Assembly: GCF_030348825.1 (NCBI RefSeq)
Contig: NZ_JAUCES010000005.1
Coordinates: forward strand, 1,364,001-1,428,000
DNA from: Fictibacillus sp. b24
Lineage (GTDB): Bacteria > Bacillota > Bacilli > Bacillales > Fictibacillaceae
DNA: 64,000 nt
Direction: 5' to 3'
Within the stretch, counting starts at the first letter, position 1; every line of letters starts with the position of its first letter. Shown one piece after another: positions 28,532 to 39,685 of the stretch. The notes under the pieces were generated by a model. The model was not told the DNA's origin and did no database searches. It worked only from the letters and a program-made list of their open reading frames with translations. Position numbers and translations under genes: made by a program.

Positions 28532-28810
28532 CAATTCCAAAATGTAAAACTGATGACGAAGAAAAGTACCTTTACCCCACAGGGTTAGAGAGGAAATACC
28601 ACGGCTGGAAGTATTTCTCCCTGATGATAAAGTGAAAGACACTTCATAGGTTTTAATTCGAACGGTTATTATCAACCTCAGTAGAGTTACACGTGGGCAA
28701 TCGTTACTTGCATAATGAGGAAGCTTTTTAGCTTCGAAGCAGGGTGGCACCGCGGGGAAATCCCGTCCCTTATGAAATTACAGATTTCATAAGGGACGGG
28801 ATTTTTTTAT
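28532..28810 (+). promoter_or_regulatory. T-box riboswitch of hisS-aspS
   Basis: Tertiary/transcription antitermination leader that reads tRNA charging. The T-box core AGGGTGGCACCGCGG is at 28741-28755. A strong terminator hairpin follows (CCCGTCCCTTATGAAAT / ATTTCATAAGGGACGGG, 28762-28800) with a T-run. Stem I spans about 28560-28660 and contains GTGAAAGACACTTCAT, where the candidate specifier is GAC (Asp), overlapping a CAC (His) in GACAC. Confidence 0.92.
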
Positions 28811-28871
28811 TTGAGTGTTTTCTAACATATTGTGCATTAAAGGCATTGTGTTCGATTCACTTCTTTGACAA

Positions 28872-29085
28872 GTTGATTGGAGCGCAAGGTGCGTGCCTAC
28901 CACTTGAGAAACATCTCGCAAGGCATGTTACGAGGAAGCTCACTGCGTTAAGCATAAACTTGTAGACGCAGGAACAAGATACTTCCTTGAAGCGTGACAG
29001 GTGAGGCACATAAAAGTGAAACGTACGAAAGATGCTCACCGCACACCCCGCGGAAAGCGAGCATCTGGAGCGGAAATCAACCACT
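28872..29085 (+). repeat. GC-rich intergenic repeat, copy D, carrying an internal second repeat
   Basis: Copy lying between the hisS T-box terminator and the hisS RBS, hence inside the transcribed leader. The left part (about 28888-28980) is replaced or interrupted by sequence with blocks shared, in reverse complement, with 55730-55815 (ACTTGTAGACGCA, ACGAGGAAGCTCACT, GCGTGCCTA). The right flank ends in GAAAACTGCCTTT. Confidence 0.85.
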
Positions 29086-29159
29086 TTCATAAGACAACAA
29101 AGTACACGAAAACTGCCTTTGATTTTAACGAACATGAAAAAGCGGGAGGATGAAAGAAA

Positions 29160-30428
29160 ATGAGTATTAACATTCCAAGGGGAACGAAAGATATACTCCC
29201 AGGAGAAGTCGAAAAGTGGCAGCTGGTCGAACAAAAAGCGAAAGAAGTATCAGCGCGATTTAACTATAAAGAGATCCGCACACCGATCTTTGAGCATACT
29301 GATTTGTTTCAAAGAGGTGTTGGAGACTCAACAGATATCGTACAAAAAGAAATGTACACATTTAATGATCGCGGTGACCGCAGCTTAACCCTTCGTCCAG
29401 AAGGCACAGCACCTGTTACTCGATCTTACGTTGAAAATAAAATGTTCGGTCTTCCCGGACAGCCAGTGAAATTATTTTACATTCAGCCTATGTTCCGTTA
29501 TGAAAGACCGCAAGCAGGGCGCTATCGTCAATTTGTACAGTTTGGTATTGAAGCGATGGGTTCAGCAGATCCTGCCATTGATGCAGAAGTAATCTCACTT
29601 GCGATGACGGTATATAAAGAGCTTGGTTTGAAAAAGCTTCGTCTCGTATTGAATACATTGGGAGATGCTGAAAGCCGCAAGTCTCATAAAGAAGCACTGA
29701 TCGCACATTTTGAACCTAGAATCGATGAATTCTGTTCAGATTGTCAGAACCGAGTATTGAAGAATCCGCTTCGAATTCTGGATTGTAAAAAAGACCGTGA
29801 TCACAAGCTTATGAAGAATGCTCCTTCAATTTTGGAACACTTAAACGAAGAGTCAAAAGCGTACTTTGAAGACGTTAAGTCAAGCTTAGATGGAATGAAC
29901 ATTGAGTATGTGATAGACCCAACGCTAGTTAGAGGTTTAGATTACTACAACCACACCGCGTTTGAAATCATGAGTGAAGCAGAAGGCTTTGGCGCTATAA
30001 CAACACTTAGCGGCGGAGGCAGATATAACGGTCTAGTTGAAGACTTAGGCGGTCCTGCTACTCCAAGTATCGGATTTGCGATGAGCTTAGAGCGACTTTT
30101 GTTAGCACTGGAAGCAGAAGGCGTCACGCTAGAAACTGAAGATGAGCTTGACTGTTATATTGTTGCGCTAGGTGATGAAGCAAAACAAAAGTCCGTTTCA
30201 ATCTTAAGCCAGCTTCGTCAGAACGGCATAAAGAGTGACAAAGACTACTTAGATAAAAAGATGAAAGCACAGTTCAAAGCCGCTGACCGATTGAAGGCTA
30301 AATTTGTTGCCATATTGGGTGAAGAAGAGCTGACAAAAGGAATCATCAACGTTAAAAATATGGATTCTGGCGATCAACAAGAAGTAGTGATCGAAGAATT
30401 GAGCACTTTTATCAAGCAAGGGAAATAA
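29160..30428 (+). CDS. hisS: Histidyl-tRNA synthetase
   Basis: Class II synthetase, 422 aa. It starts [12 protein letters not shown]; motif 2 is around [18 protein letters not shown]; HisRS signature [14 protein letters not shown] (about 258-271); motif 3 is [11 protein letters not shown]-terminal anticodon-binding domain (about 325-420). RBS GCGGGAGGATG. First gene of hisS-aspS under T-box control, with a 350-base untranslated stretch after the T-box. Confidence 0.97.
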   Translation: MSINIPRGTKDILPGEVEKWQLVEQKAKEVSARFNYKEIRTPIFEHTDLFQRGVGDSTDIVQKEMYTFNDRGDRSLTLRPEGTAPVTRSYVENKMFGLPGQPVKLFYIQPMFRYERPQAGRYRQFVQFGIEAMGSADPAIDAEVISLAMTVYKELGLKKLRLVLNTLGDAESRKSHKEALIAHFEPRIDEFCSDCQNRVLKNPLRILDCKKDRDHKLMKNAPSILEHLNEESKAYFEDVKSSLDGMNIEYVIDPTLVRGLDYYNHTAFEIMSEAEGFGAITTLSGGGRYNGLVEDLGGPATPSIGFAMSLERLLLALEAEGVTLETEDELDCYIVALGDEAKQKSVSILSQLRQNGIKSDKDYLDKKMKAQFKAADRLKAKFVAILGEEELTKGIINVKNMDSGDQQEVVIEELSTFIKQGK

Positions 30429-30442
30429 GGAGGACACATCTT

Positions 30443-32221
30443 ATGGAATATCGCACACATCAATGTGGTAAGATTACTGAACAAATTATCGGTGAAAAAG
30501 TAACAATTACTGGCTGGGTACAAAAAAGACGTGACTTAGGCGGTTTGATCTTCATTGATCTTCGTGATCGTTCTGGAGTTGTACAGATCGTCTTTTCACC
30601 TGAAGTATCAGCAGAAGCTCTAGAAACAGCTGAAAAAGTAAGAAGTGAGTATGTTCTTACTGTAACTGGTACTGTAATCGAACGTGATCCAAGTACAGTT
30701 AACCAAGTTATGGCTACGGGTAAGATCGAAATCTCTGGTGAAGACATTAAAATATTGAACAGCGCAAAAACACCTCCTTTCTCCATTAGCGAAGATATGG
30801 ATATTACAGAAGACGTACGTTTGAAATACCGTTACCTAGACTTGCGTCGTCCGGTTATGCAAGAAACGATGAAGATGAGACATGAGGTAACTCGCTATAT
30901 CCGTAACTTCCTTGAGAATGATGAATTTATGGAAATGGAAACACCGATGCTTACGAAGAGCACACCTGAGGGAGCACGTGATTATCTTGTGCCGAGTCGT
31001 GTGCATCCAGGAGAATTTTATGCACTTCCGCAGTCTCCACAATTATTTAAGCAGCTTTTAATGGTTTCTGGTTTTGAAAAATACTATCAAATCGTTCGCT
31101 GTTTTAGAGATGAGGACTTGCGTGCAGACCGCCAGCCGGAATTCACACAAGTCGATATCGAAACTTCTTTTATGGGTCAGGAACCACTTTTATCTATGAT
31201 GGAAGAGATGATGACTGGGTTATTGGAAAAAGTAAAAGGTGTTGAGATTCCAAAGCCATTCCCAAGAATGACATACAAAGAAGCTATGGACCGCTATGGT
31301 TCAGATAAGCCCGACACTCGTTTTGGTTTAGAGCTCATTAACGTTTCTGAAATTGTGAAGGAGTCAGGTTTTAAAGTATTTGCTGCAGCAGTTGAGAACG
31401 GCGGGCAAGTTAAAGCGATCAACGTTAAAGGAAAAGCAGCGAGCTATTCCAGAAAAGACATCGACGGACTTACTGAATTTACAGCAGTATACGGAGCAAA
31501 AGGTCTAGCTTGGATGAAGGTTGAGGCAGAAGGCTTAAAAGGGCCGATCTCTAAATTCTTTAACGAAGAAGATGCAGCAAACCTTACAAGTGCCCTTCAT
31601 GCAGAAGAAGGAGATTTGCTTTTATTCGTAGCAGATAAGCCTTCAGTAGTAGCAGACAGCTTAGGTGCTCTCAGACAAAAATTAGCGAAAGACCTGGATC
31701 TTATTGATCAATCAAAATTCAATTTCTTATGGGTCGTTGATTTCCCGCTTGTGGAGTACGATGAAGATGCAGATCGCTTTGTTGCTCTTCACCATCCATT
31801 TACAATGCCAAAGACAGAAGATCTTCATTTAATGGATTCGAACCCTGCTGAAGTAAGAGCTCAAGCATATGATTTAGTTCTTAACGGTTATGAGTTAGGC
31901 GGCGGATCACAGCGTATCTATCAGCGTGATGTTCAAGAAAAAATGTTTAAAACATTAGGGTTCACTGAGGAAGCGGCACGTGAAGAGTTTGGCTTCCTTT
32001 TAGAAGCTTTTGAATATGGAACACCTCCGCATGGCGGAATTGCTCTAGGGCTGGATCGTATGGTAATGCTATTAGCTGGCAGAACTAATTTAAGAGATAC
32101 GATTGCATTTCCGAAAACTGCTTCTGCTTCATGCTTGCTGACCAACGCACCATCAAAGGTGAATGATAAGCAATTAGATGAACTTCACTTATCGGTTAAA
32201 ATGAAGCAAGAGACCAAGTAA
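30443..32221 (+). CDS. aspS: Aspartyl-tRNA synthetase
   Basis: Class II synthetase of the bacterial type, 592 aa. N-terminal OB anticodon-binding domain ([24 protein letters not shown], 22-45), catalytic core with [16 protein letters not shown], inserted GAD domain (about 290-410) and motif 3 [13 protein letters not shown]. 14 bases after hisS, sharing its T-box. The 6S RNA locus follows. Confidence 0.97.
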   Translation: MEYRTHQCGKITEQIIGEKVTITGWVQKRRDLGGLIFIDLRDRSGVVQIVFSPEVSAEALETAEKVRSEYVLTVTGTVIERDPSTVNQVMATGKIEISGEDIKILNSAKTPPFSISEDMDITEDVRLKYRYLDLRRPVMQETMKMRHEVTRYIRNFLENDEFMEMETPMLTKSTPEGARDYLVPSRVHPGEFYALPQSPQLFKQLLMVSGFEKYYQIVRCFRDEDLRADRQPEFTQVDIETSFMGQEPLLSMMEEMMTGLLEKVKGVEIPKPFPRMTYKEAMDRYGSDKPDTRFGLELINVSEIVKESGFKVFAAAVENGGQVKAINVKGKAASYSRKDIDGLTEFTAVYGAKGLAWMKVEAEGLKGPISKFFNEEDAANLTSALHAEEGDLLLFVADKPSVVADSLGALRQKLAKDLDLIDQSKFNFLWVVDFPLVEYDEDADRFVALHHPFTMPKTEDLHLMDSNPAEVRAQAYDLVLNGYELGGGSQRIYQRDVQEKMFKTLGFTEEAAREEFGFLLEAFEYGTPPHGGIALGLDRMVMLLAGRTNLRDTIAFPKTASASCLLTNAPSKVNDKQLDELHLSVKMKQETK

Positions 32222-32266
32222 ATGAATATTTAGAAAAATACGAATTGTTTTTTACGGAGACACATT

Positions 32267-32300
32267 TTGTCTTGTATTTGATATCTTCGTATGATAGTAT
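32267..32300 (+). promoter_or_regulatory. Promoter candidates for the 6S RNA
   Basis: Two overlapping sigma-A-like arrangements: TTGTCT-17-TATGAT (32267-32295) and TTGTAT-17-TAGTAT (32272-32300). Either would start an RNA at about 32302-32308. Confidence 0.55.
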
Positions 32301-32302
32301 GA

Positions 32303-32500
32303 ATTTAAGCGATGGGTCCTATGGTGACCGTTAACAACCCGAAAGTTTTGAGCCAACATTAAGTACTAGGGAGTTTGTGTTTTCTCACAGCGTCCATGCC
32401 CTGAGAGATAGGGGACGGACAAAATGCGAAACAGGACACCCACCTGCGAGAGCAGGTTCAAAACTAAGGGAAAACGGCATTTTTGGGGCTCATTTTTTTG
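32303..32500 (+). ncRNA. ssrS: Candidate 6S RNA (BsrA/SsrS)
   Basis: Non-coding RNA locus between aspS and tcdA, the place of 6S-1 (bsrA) in B. subtilis between aspS and yrvM. It has its own promoter. The internal sequence has the bulged-rod pattern expected (GGGTCCTATGGTGACC near the 5' end; CCTGAGAGATAGGGGACGGAC and CACCTGCGAGAGCAGGTTC towards the 3' end). Ends are approximate; termination is probably near the T-run at 32502-32508. 6S RNA binds sigma-A RNA polymerase and mimics an open promoter. No protein with an RBS fits this stretch. Confidence 0.72.
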
Positions 32501-32607
32501 TGCGAAAAAAACCAAGTAAGCATATTGATTTTGTTTCCAAAAGTGGATATGCTGATAAAGATGCATTTTCTTTATATATGTGCACGCTGAAAGGAGATTT
32601 CGTTAGT

Positions 32608-33375
32608 ATGCTTTATCAATTTTCAAGAAATGAACTTGCGATCGGAAAAGATGGAATCGATGTTCTGAAAAACTCAACTGTTGCTGTTCTAGGAATCGGC
32701 GGAGTAGGTTCTTTTTCAGCTGAAGCTCTTGCGCGTTCAGGAGTCGGCCGTTTGATCCTTATCGATAAAGATGACGTTGATATCACAAATGTGAATCGTC
32801 AAATACATGCTCTAGTTACGACTGTTGGTCAACCAAAAGTAGATCTGATGAAAGAAAGAATCGCACTTATTAACCCTGATTGTGAAGTTATCGCTCTTAA
32901 GATGTTCTATACAGAAGAAACGTATGAACAGATCTTTGAATATGGACTGGATTTTGTAGTTGATGCATCAGATACGATCTCCTATAAAATACATCTCATG
33001 AAGGAATGTTTGAACCGCAACATCCCTATCATCTCAAGCATGGGTGTTGCGAACAAACTAGATCCGACGCGTCTTCAAATTGTTGACATTTCAAAGACAA
33101 GTTATGACCCAATTGCTAAGGTTATCCGTCAGCGTTTAAGAAAAGAAGGGATTACAAAAGGAATTCCGGTTGTTTTCTCAGATGAAAAACCAGTACAAAT
33201 TCGCGAAGAAATCCGCAAAGAGATTGTACCTGAGAACGCGCCTGGCATTCGTAAAGCTAAAATGCCGCCTTCTTCCAACGCGTTTGTTCCGTCCGTATCA
33301 GGACTGTATATGGCTGGATATGTGATCAATAAAATTATTGAGAAAAATAACATTAAGATTGAAAGAATTCGATAA
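32608..33375 (+). CDS. tcdA: tRNA threonylcarbamoyladenosine dehydratase TcdA (YrvM)
   Basis: E1-like ATP-dependent enzyme that cyclises t6A37 to ct6A in tRNA. In 255 aa the nucleotide-binding motif is VAVLGIGGVGSFSAEALARSGVG (from about residue 25), with DKDDVDITNVNRQ and the DASD segment of the ThiF/HesA fold. I chose ATG 32608 because AAAGGAG lies about 10 bases upstream; a much longer in-frame reading upstream runs through the 6S RNA and is rejected. Confidence 0.9.
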   Translation: MLYQFSRNELAIGKDGIDVLKNSTVAVLGIGGVGSFSAEALARSGVGRLILIDKDDVDITNVNRQIHALVTTVGQPKVDLMKERIALINPDCEVIALKMFYTEETYEQIFEYGLDFVVDASDTISYKIHLMKECLNRNIPIISSMGVANKLDPTRLQIVDISKTSYDPIAKVIRQRLRKEGITKGIPVVFSDEKPVQIREEIRKEIVPENAPGIRKAKMPPSSNAFVPSVSGLYMAGYVINKIIEKNNIKIERIR

Positions 33376-33385
33376 ATGCTAGTGG

Positions 33386-33422
33386 AAAAGGTTCTGTTTC
33401 AGTTGGATCAGGGCCTTTTTTG
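33386..33422 (+). terminator. Terminator after tcdA
   Basis: Stem AAAAGGTTCTG / CAGGGCCTTTT with wobble pairs, then TTTT. Confidence 0.85.
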
Positions 33423-33544
33423 TATTTGTTTGGGAGATTTTAGTTAACTAAATACTTTTAATTACTAAAAGGTGAATCATCATTCTTTTAAGACGGACAC
33501 TGATAGAAAGAGTTCATGTGTAATGGACATCTCATTTCTTTAAG

Positions 33545-33640
33545 GGGTAATCTCGATTAATTCCAAGGTAATTGCAATTAATTCCGCTTATAGCTTCAAT
33601 AATTCCGCGTATAAAATTTTTTATCCGATTTTCAATAAAT
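33545..33640. repeat. Degenerate array with 20-21-bp periodicity
   Basis: Successive units GTAATCTCGATTAATTCCAA, TAATTGCAATTAATTCCGCT, TATAGCTTCAATAATTCCGC, then a decayed unit; TAATTCC recurs every 20-21 bases. It resembles the reverse complement of the array at 60106 (TAATCCCGCG). Lies in the 333-bp gap between convergent tcdA and rsfA; nothing else is seen there except the terminators. Confidence 0.5.
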
Positions 33641-33659
33641 ATCCACAAACTCCAACGAA

Positions 33660-33706
33660 AAAAACGACTCACCCGGGCTGAGTTGCACCCTTGTGAGTCA
33701 TTTAAA
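33660..33706 (-). terminator. Terminator after rsfA
   Basis: Inverted repeat ACGACTCAC / GTGAGTCAT around a 20-base loop; on the minus strand it follows the rsfA stop and is followed by T-rich sequence. Confidence 0.75.
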
Positions 33707-33708
33707 CG

Positions 33709-34560
33709 TTATTTTGCTAGTTTCTCCAGATTTCCGTTCTTATCCATACGGAAGCTTACGTTTGGATTTGTTTCCTCATCTTGGAACAGCACCATTTTTC
33801 TTGCTCGATCCATTATTTGAATAAGAGCTTGATAATCTTCCTGAACCGTTTGATGCTCTTTTTCAAGAACGGCAAGCTGTTCTTTCATCACTTTATTTTG
33901 CTGCATCAATTCGTTCATCTGCAATCGCAGTTCCATATTTTCCTGAACGAGTTTACCGCTTGCCATTCCGTTTCGTTTTAATCCGGTTAGGAAATCTATC
34001 ACTTCATCTAATGTAACTCCATCTCTATTACTAGGTTGTGGCTGGCGATTAGAGTACGAAACTGGCGATGCTGCATGTGTATTAGAAACTTCAGAAACTG
34101 GCGGTGCTTCAGCTGCTTGCTGCTGAACATAGCTCGCTGGAGTATGAGCTGCAGGTGTTGCTGCAGACGTTGAAGCTGCAGTGTTATTATCATACGTATA
34201 TGGTGTCTTAAAAAACTCTTCAGGATGATAGGTTTCATCATCATGCATCTGTGGTGTTTGAACCTGCTGAATTGGCTGAACAGGCTTTGCTGTAGGCTTA
34301 GGCTGCTGTTGCTGCGATCTTGCCAACGCACGCTGACGCTCTTTTCTTTGCTTTTTAGCAATCTTTAAAGCTTGTTCGTATTTTTTTCTAACGATTGCAT
34401 TCCATCGAAAGCCAACGGCTGCACTCGTTCGTTCTAATTTATCTCCAACCTCTTCAAAAGCATGCAACTGCGTACTGCCTTCACGGACATGGCGCAAAAC
34501 CGTTTCGGCCAGCAATAGATCGTCTTCTTCTGACCATGCGTCCTGTCTGATTTTTGACAC
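33709..34560 (-). CDS. rsfA: RsfA-family prespore-specific transcription regulator
   Basis: RsfA is a sigma-F-dependent prespore regulator that tunes sigma-F genes. The N-terminus is a Myb/SANT-like domain (RQDAWSEEDDLLLAETVLRHVREGSTQLHAFEEVG through GFRWNAIVRKKYEQAL, about 4-60). A long Gln/Pro/Ala-rich low-complexity linker follows (about 80-175), then a conserved DEVIDFLTGLK segment and a C-terminal coiled coil (about 195-265). Start at GTG 34560 is chosen for AAGGAGAGG 6 bases upstream and the family N-terminus. Symbol given by family; a paralogue is possible. Confidence 0.8.
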   Translation of the reverse strand: MSKIRQDAWSEEDDLLLAETVLRHVREGSTQLHAFEEVGDKLERTSAAVGFRWNAIVRKKYEQALKIAKKQRKERQRALARSQQQQPKPTAKPVQPIQQVQTPQMHDDETYHPEEFFKTPYTYDNNTAASTSAATPAAHTPASYVQQQAAEAPPVSEVSNTHAASPVSYSNRQPQPSNRDGVTLDEVIDFLTGLKRNGMASGKLVQENMELRLQMNELMQQNKVMKEQLAVLEKEHQTVQEDYQALIQIMDRARKMVLFQDEETNPNVSFRMDKNGNLEKLAK

Positions 34561-34721
34561 GGTAATCCTCTCCTTAGCTACAAAAATATTCATTTACTAT
34601 TTACATGTTTACCAATGAGAGAGAATCCTATACACAGAAGCAGAGAAATTTTGCTAGTTTGATAAGTTAGAACAGCTCATAATGCAGTCAGAATAAGAAA
34701 ACCGTTAAAAGTCTCATAGAT

Positions 34722-35996
34722 TTACTGTCCTTTTTTCTTTCGTTCATTGAAGTAGTCGAGACGTTTTTTGATATTTTTTTCAAAACCGCGTTCAGTAGGT
34801 TCATAAAAAGTCTTGCCTTGCAGATGACGCGGCAAATATTCCTGCGGTACATATCCATCTTCAAAGTGATGAGGATATTTATAGTCTTCACCGTGCTTCA
34901 ATTCTTTTGCCCCTTTATAATGAGCATCACGCAGGTGGATTGGAACAAGGCCAGTTTTTTCTTTTTTTACAGCGTCAAGTGCCTTATCGATTCCTGTTAT
35001 CACTTTATTGCTTTTTGGAGCAGTTGCTAAATAAAGTGTTGCTTCCGCAAGCGGGATACGCGCTTCAGGCATTCCTGTAAAATCTGCCGCATAACTTGCA
35101 GCGTGGGCAACCAACAATGCGTTAGGGTCAGCTAATCCGATATCTTCAGCGGCATGCACAAGCAGACGGCGTGCAATAAATCGCGGATCTTCTCCGGCAT
35201 AGATCATTTTAGCAAGCCAGTAGAGAGCGGCATCTGGATCAGAACCGCGGATGCTTTTGATAAAAGCAGAGACTGTATCATAGTGGTTGTCTCCTTTTTT
35301 ATCATATTGAAGCACTCTTTGCTGTATGGATTCTTCAGCGATCTCAAGTGTGATATTGATGGTGCCATCCTTATCTGGTTTTGTGGTCAACACAGCAAGT
35401 TCTACGGCATTAAGTGCTGTTCTTGCATCACCGTTCGCAATAGAAACGATATGATCTTGAGCATCTTTTTCCATGTTAATCGGATGCTTACCATATCCTC
35501 TTTCTTTATCGGAAAGAGCTTGAACGATGACTTTCGCGATATGCTCGTCAGTTAGCGGTTCAAAGCGAAACAATCGTGATCTTGATAAGAGAGCGGGATT
35601 GATCTCGAACATCGGACTTTCTGTTGTGGCACCTATTAAAATAACACTGCCATCTTCTACATAAGGAAGAAGAGCGTCCTGCTGACTTTTGTTGAAGCGG
35701 TGAATTTCATCGATAAAGAGCACCGTCTTCTTTTCCTCTAACAAAAGCCGTTCTCTTGCTGCTCCCATGATCACTTTTAAGTCTGCCACTCCAGAAGTAA
35801 CGGCATTTAACTGCTCAAACCATGCTGATGTTGAGTTCGCGATAATTTTAGCTAAAGTGGTCTTGCCTGTTCCAGGAGGACCGAAAAAGATCATGGGAGT
35901 AAGCTGATCCGCTTCGATTGCCCGCCTTAACATGCGGTTAGCAAGAGGTCTTTTTAAGGAGTGAGAGCTTTCGTCTTTATAAGAAAACAAGTCCAT
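34722..35996 (-). CDS. rarA: Replication-associated recombination protein A (MgsA/RarA AAA+ ATPase)
   Basis: AAA+ ATPase that acts at stalled replication forks. 424 aa: Walker A GPPGTGKTT (39-47), Walker [10 protein letters not shown], sensor LIGATTE, arginine-finger segment ALLSRSRLFRFEPL and the C-terminal MgsA domain ending with HYKGAKELKHGEDYKYPHHF. Start MDLFSYKD chosen for AAGGGTG 7 bases upstream. Divergent from the yczE-like gene. Confidence 0.95.
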   Translation of the reverse strand: MDLFSYKDESSHSLKRPLANRMLRRAIEADQLTPMIFFGPPGTGKTTLAKIIANSTSAWFEQLNAVTSGVADLKVIMGAARERLLLEEKKTVLFIDEIHRFNKSQQDALLPYVEDGSVILIGATTESPMFEINPALLSRSRLFRFEPLTDEHIAKVIVQALSDKERGYGKHPINMEKDAQDHIVSIANGDARTALNAVELAVLTTKPDKDGTINITLEIAEESIQQRVLQYDKKGDNHYDTVSAFIKSIRGSDPDAALYWLAKMIYAGEDPRFIARRLLVHAAEDIGLADPNALLVAHAASYAADFTGMPEARIPLAEATLYLATAPKSNKVITGIDKALDAVKKEKTGLVPIHLRDAHYKGAKELKHGEDYKYPHHFEDGYVPQEYLPRHLQGKTFYEPTERGFEKNIKKRLDYFNERKKKGQ

Positions 35997-36082
35997 TGAT
36001 ATTTCACCCTTCCGTACACTTGTTCTAGTCGTCATATGACAATACTATACAACAGTACGTCATGCAAGGTGAAATCATTTCA

Positions 36083-36091
36083 TGCTATAAT
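36083..36091 (+). promoter_or_regulatory. Extended -10 promoter of the yczE-like gene
   Basis: TGCTATAAT: perfect TATAAT with the extended TGn element and no clear -35. It lies downstream of the first in-frame ATG, which supports the later GTG start at 36153. Confidence 0.55.
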
Positions 36092-36152
36092 AAGCTTTAG
36101 ATTTATGAAAAGTAGTAAGATCAGACAACTTAATAAGGAAGGATTTTGCATA

Positions 36153-36863
36153 GTGAAAGACCAAAAACATTCAAGATGGAACAAATTTTTGTTTCAGTGG
36201 TCTGTGTTTTTTGTGGGACTGTTTATTATGGCCTTCGGAATAGCTCTTATGATCAAGGCGAACTTAGGAAGCGCTCCATGGGATGTACTTCATATCGGTT
36301 TGTTTTCACAGTTCGGGTTATCGATTGGAACGTGGTCGATCATTATGGGCTTTTTCGTTATTTTTGCAACATCATTATTAACCAAAAAGATGCCTCAGTC
36401 AGGTGCTTTTTTAAATATGGTGTCTGTTGGCTTGTTTATTGATTTTTATTTATGGCTGCCTTTTTTCCATGATCCTATAACGTGGGTTGGAAAATGGCTT
36501 TTCCTTATAATTGGAATCCTGATATTAGGCTTTGGCATCGGACTCTATATTTCATCAGAGTGCGGAGCTGGACCGAGAGATAGTTTAATGCTCGCTCTTA
36601 CCGAGAGATCAGGTATGAAAGTTTCAAACATTCGTCTATTTATGGAACTCATCGTTCTTTTCTTTGGATGGATGTTAAAAGGACCGATTTCATTCGGAAC
36701 CATTATTTTTTGTGTAACAATTGGAGCAATCGTAGGCAGAACCCTTCCGTATTGCCAAAAGTTAGTGAAGTTTGTATTAGAACGGAGTGAACAATTTGAA
36801 AATATCAACAAAGGGCCGGTACGGATTAACCATCATGATGGCATTAGCAAAGAGATCAGGTGA
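36153..36863 (+). CDS. YczE/YyaS/YitT-type integral membrane protein
   Basis: 236-aa membrane protein with about five helices. It shows the features of the YczE family: LMIKANLGSAPWDVLHIGL (about 35-53), ILGFGIGLYISSECGAGPRDSLMLAL and MELIVLFFGWMLKGPISFGTIIF. In B. subtilis YczE is linked to surfactin production through an unclear mechanism; the role here is unknown. GTG 36153 is chosen for AAGGAAGG upstream. Its 3' end overlaps cymR by 68 bases in another frame, an unusually long overlap; the last roughly 22 residues are soluble and probably unconserved. Confidence 0.78.
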   Translation: MKDQKHSRWNKFLFQWSVFFVGLFIMAFGIALMIKANLGSAPWDVLHIGLFSQFGLSIGTWSIIMGFFVIFATSLLTKKMPQSGAFLNMVSVGLFIDFYLWLPFFHDPITWVGKWLFLIIGILILGFGIGLYISSECGAGPRDSLMLALTERSGMKVSNIRLFMELIVLFFGWMLKGPISFGTIIFCVTIGAIVGRTLPYCQKLVKFVLERSEQFENINKGPVRINHHDGISKEIR

Positions 36864-37215
36864 GGGTCCTATCGCGTTAAAATTAATCGCAAAAGAATAT
36901 AGTCTTTCTGAACACTATCTGGAGCAGCTTATTGCACCTCTCAGAAATGCAGGTCTTGTTAAGAGTATAAGAGGTGCTTACGGAGGTTATATTTTAGCTA
37001 AAGAAGCTTCAACGATTACAGCTGGAGACATCATTCGAGTTCTCGAAGGACCGATCTCTCCGGTAGAAGTAATGGACGATGAAGAACCGGCTAAACGCAA
37101 CCTATGGATTAAAATCCGTGATGCAGTAAAAGACGTATTAGATTCTACAACACTCGAAGATTTAGCGAATTATGAAGACGAGGGCGGACAGGACGCTTAC
37201 ATGTTTTATATATAG
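36796..37215 (+). CDS. cymR: Rrf2-family cysteine metabolism repressor CymR
   Basis: Master repressor of cysteine synthesis and sulfur uptake; in B. subtilis it works in complex with CysK. 139 aa: winged HTH (1-60, KISTKGRYGLTIMMALAKRSGEGP and LSEHYLEQLIAPLRNAGLVKSIRGAYGGY), then AGDIIRVLEGPISPVE. No [Fe-S] cysteines are present, as in CymR proper. I favour TTG 36796, 7 bases after GGAGTG, which gives the B. subtilis N-terminus; GTG 36787 is the alternative. The CymR-like site at 56018 lies upstream of the yrrT operon in this window. Confidence 0.93.
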   Translation: MKISTKGRYGLTIMMALAKRSGEGPIALKLIAKEYSLSEHYLEQLIAPLRNAGLVKSIRGAYGGYILAKEASTITAGDIIRVLEGPISPVEVMDDEEPAKRNLWIKIRDAVKDVLDSTTLEDLANYEDEGGQDAYMFYI

Positions 37216-37229
37216 GAAGGAATGGAGTA

Positions 37230-39537
<2,308 letters not shown>

Positions 39538-39546
39538 GAATGATAA

Positions 39547-39595
39547 AAAAACTGGCTCATAAGGCATAATGACCTTTCTTAGCCAGTTTTTTTGC
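39547..39595 (+). terminator. Terminator after mnmA
   Basis: Stem AAAAAACTGGCT / AGCCAGTTTTTTT with an inner AAGG..CCTT stem. Confidence 0.9.
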
Positions 39596-39650
39596 GTTAT
39601 TAAGGATTTGAAGGGCATTAGACTTTCTTTTTATAAGCAAATTGTTGGTG

Positions 39651-39685
39651 GTGCTCGTGCAGCGGCATAACTATGCTCGCTGCAT
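39651..39685. repeat. Hairpin 'head' of 20-bp repeat array 2
   Basis: GTGCTCGTGCAGCGG ... GCTCGCTGCATGAGCG, an imperfect inverted repeat that matches the head of array 1 (2710-2742) at most positions and likewise runs into the first tandem unit. Confidence 0.7.

Noticed and set aside
32377-32607. 77-codon N-terminal extension of tcdA
   Set aside because: Overlaps the 6S RNA candidate; ATG 32608 has AAAGGAG and gives the family length.
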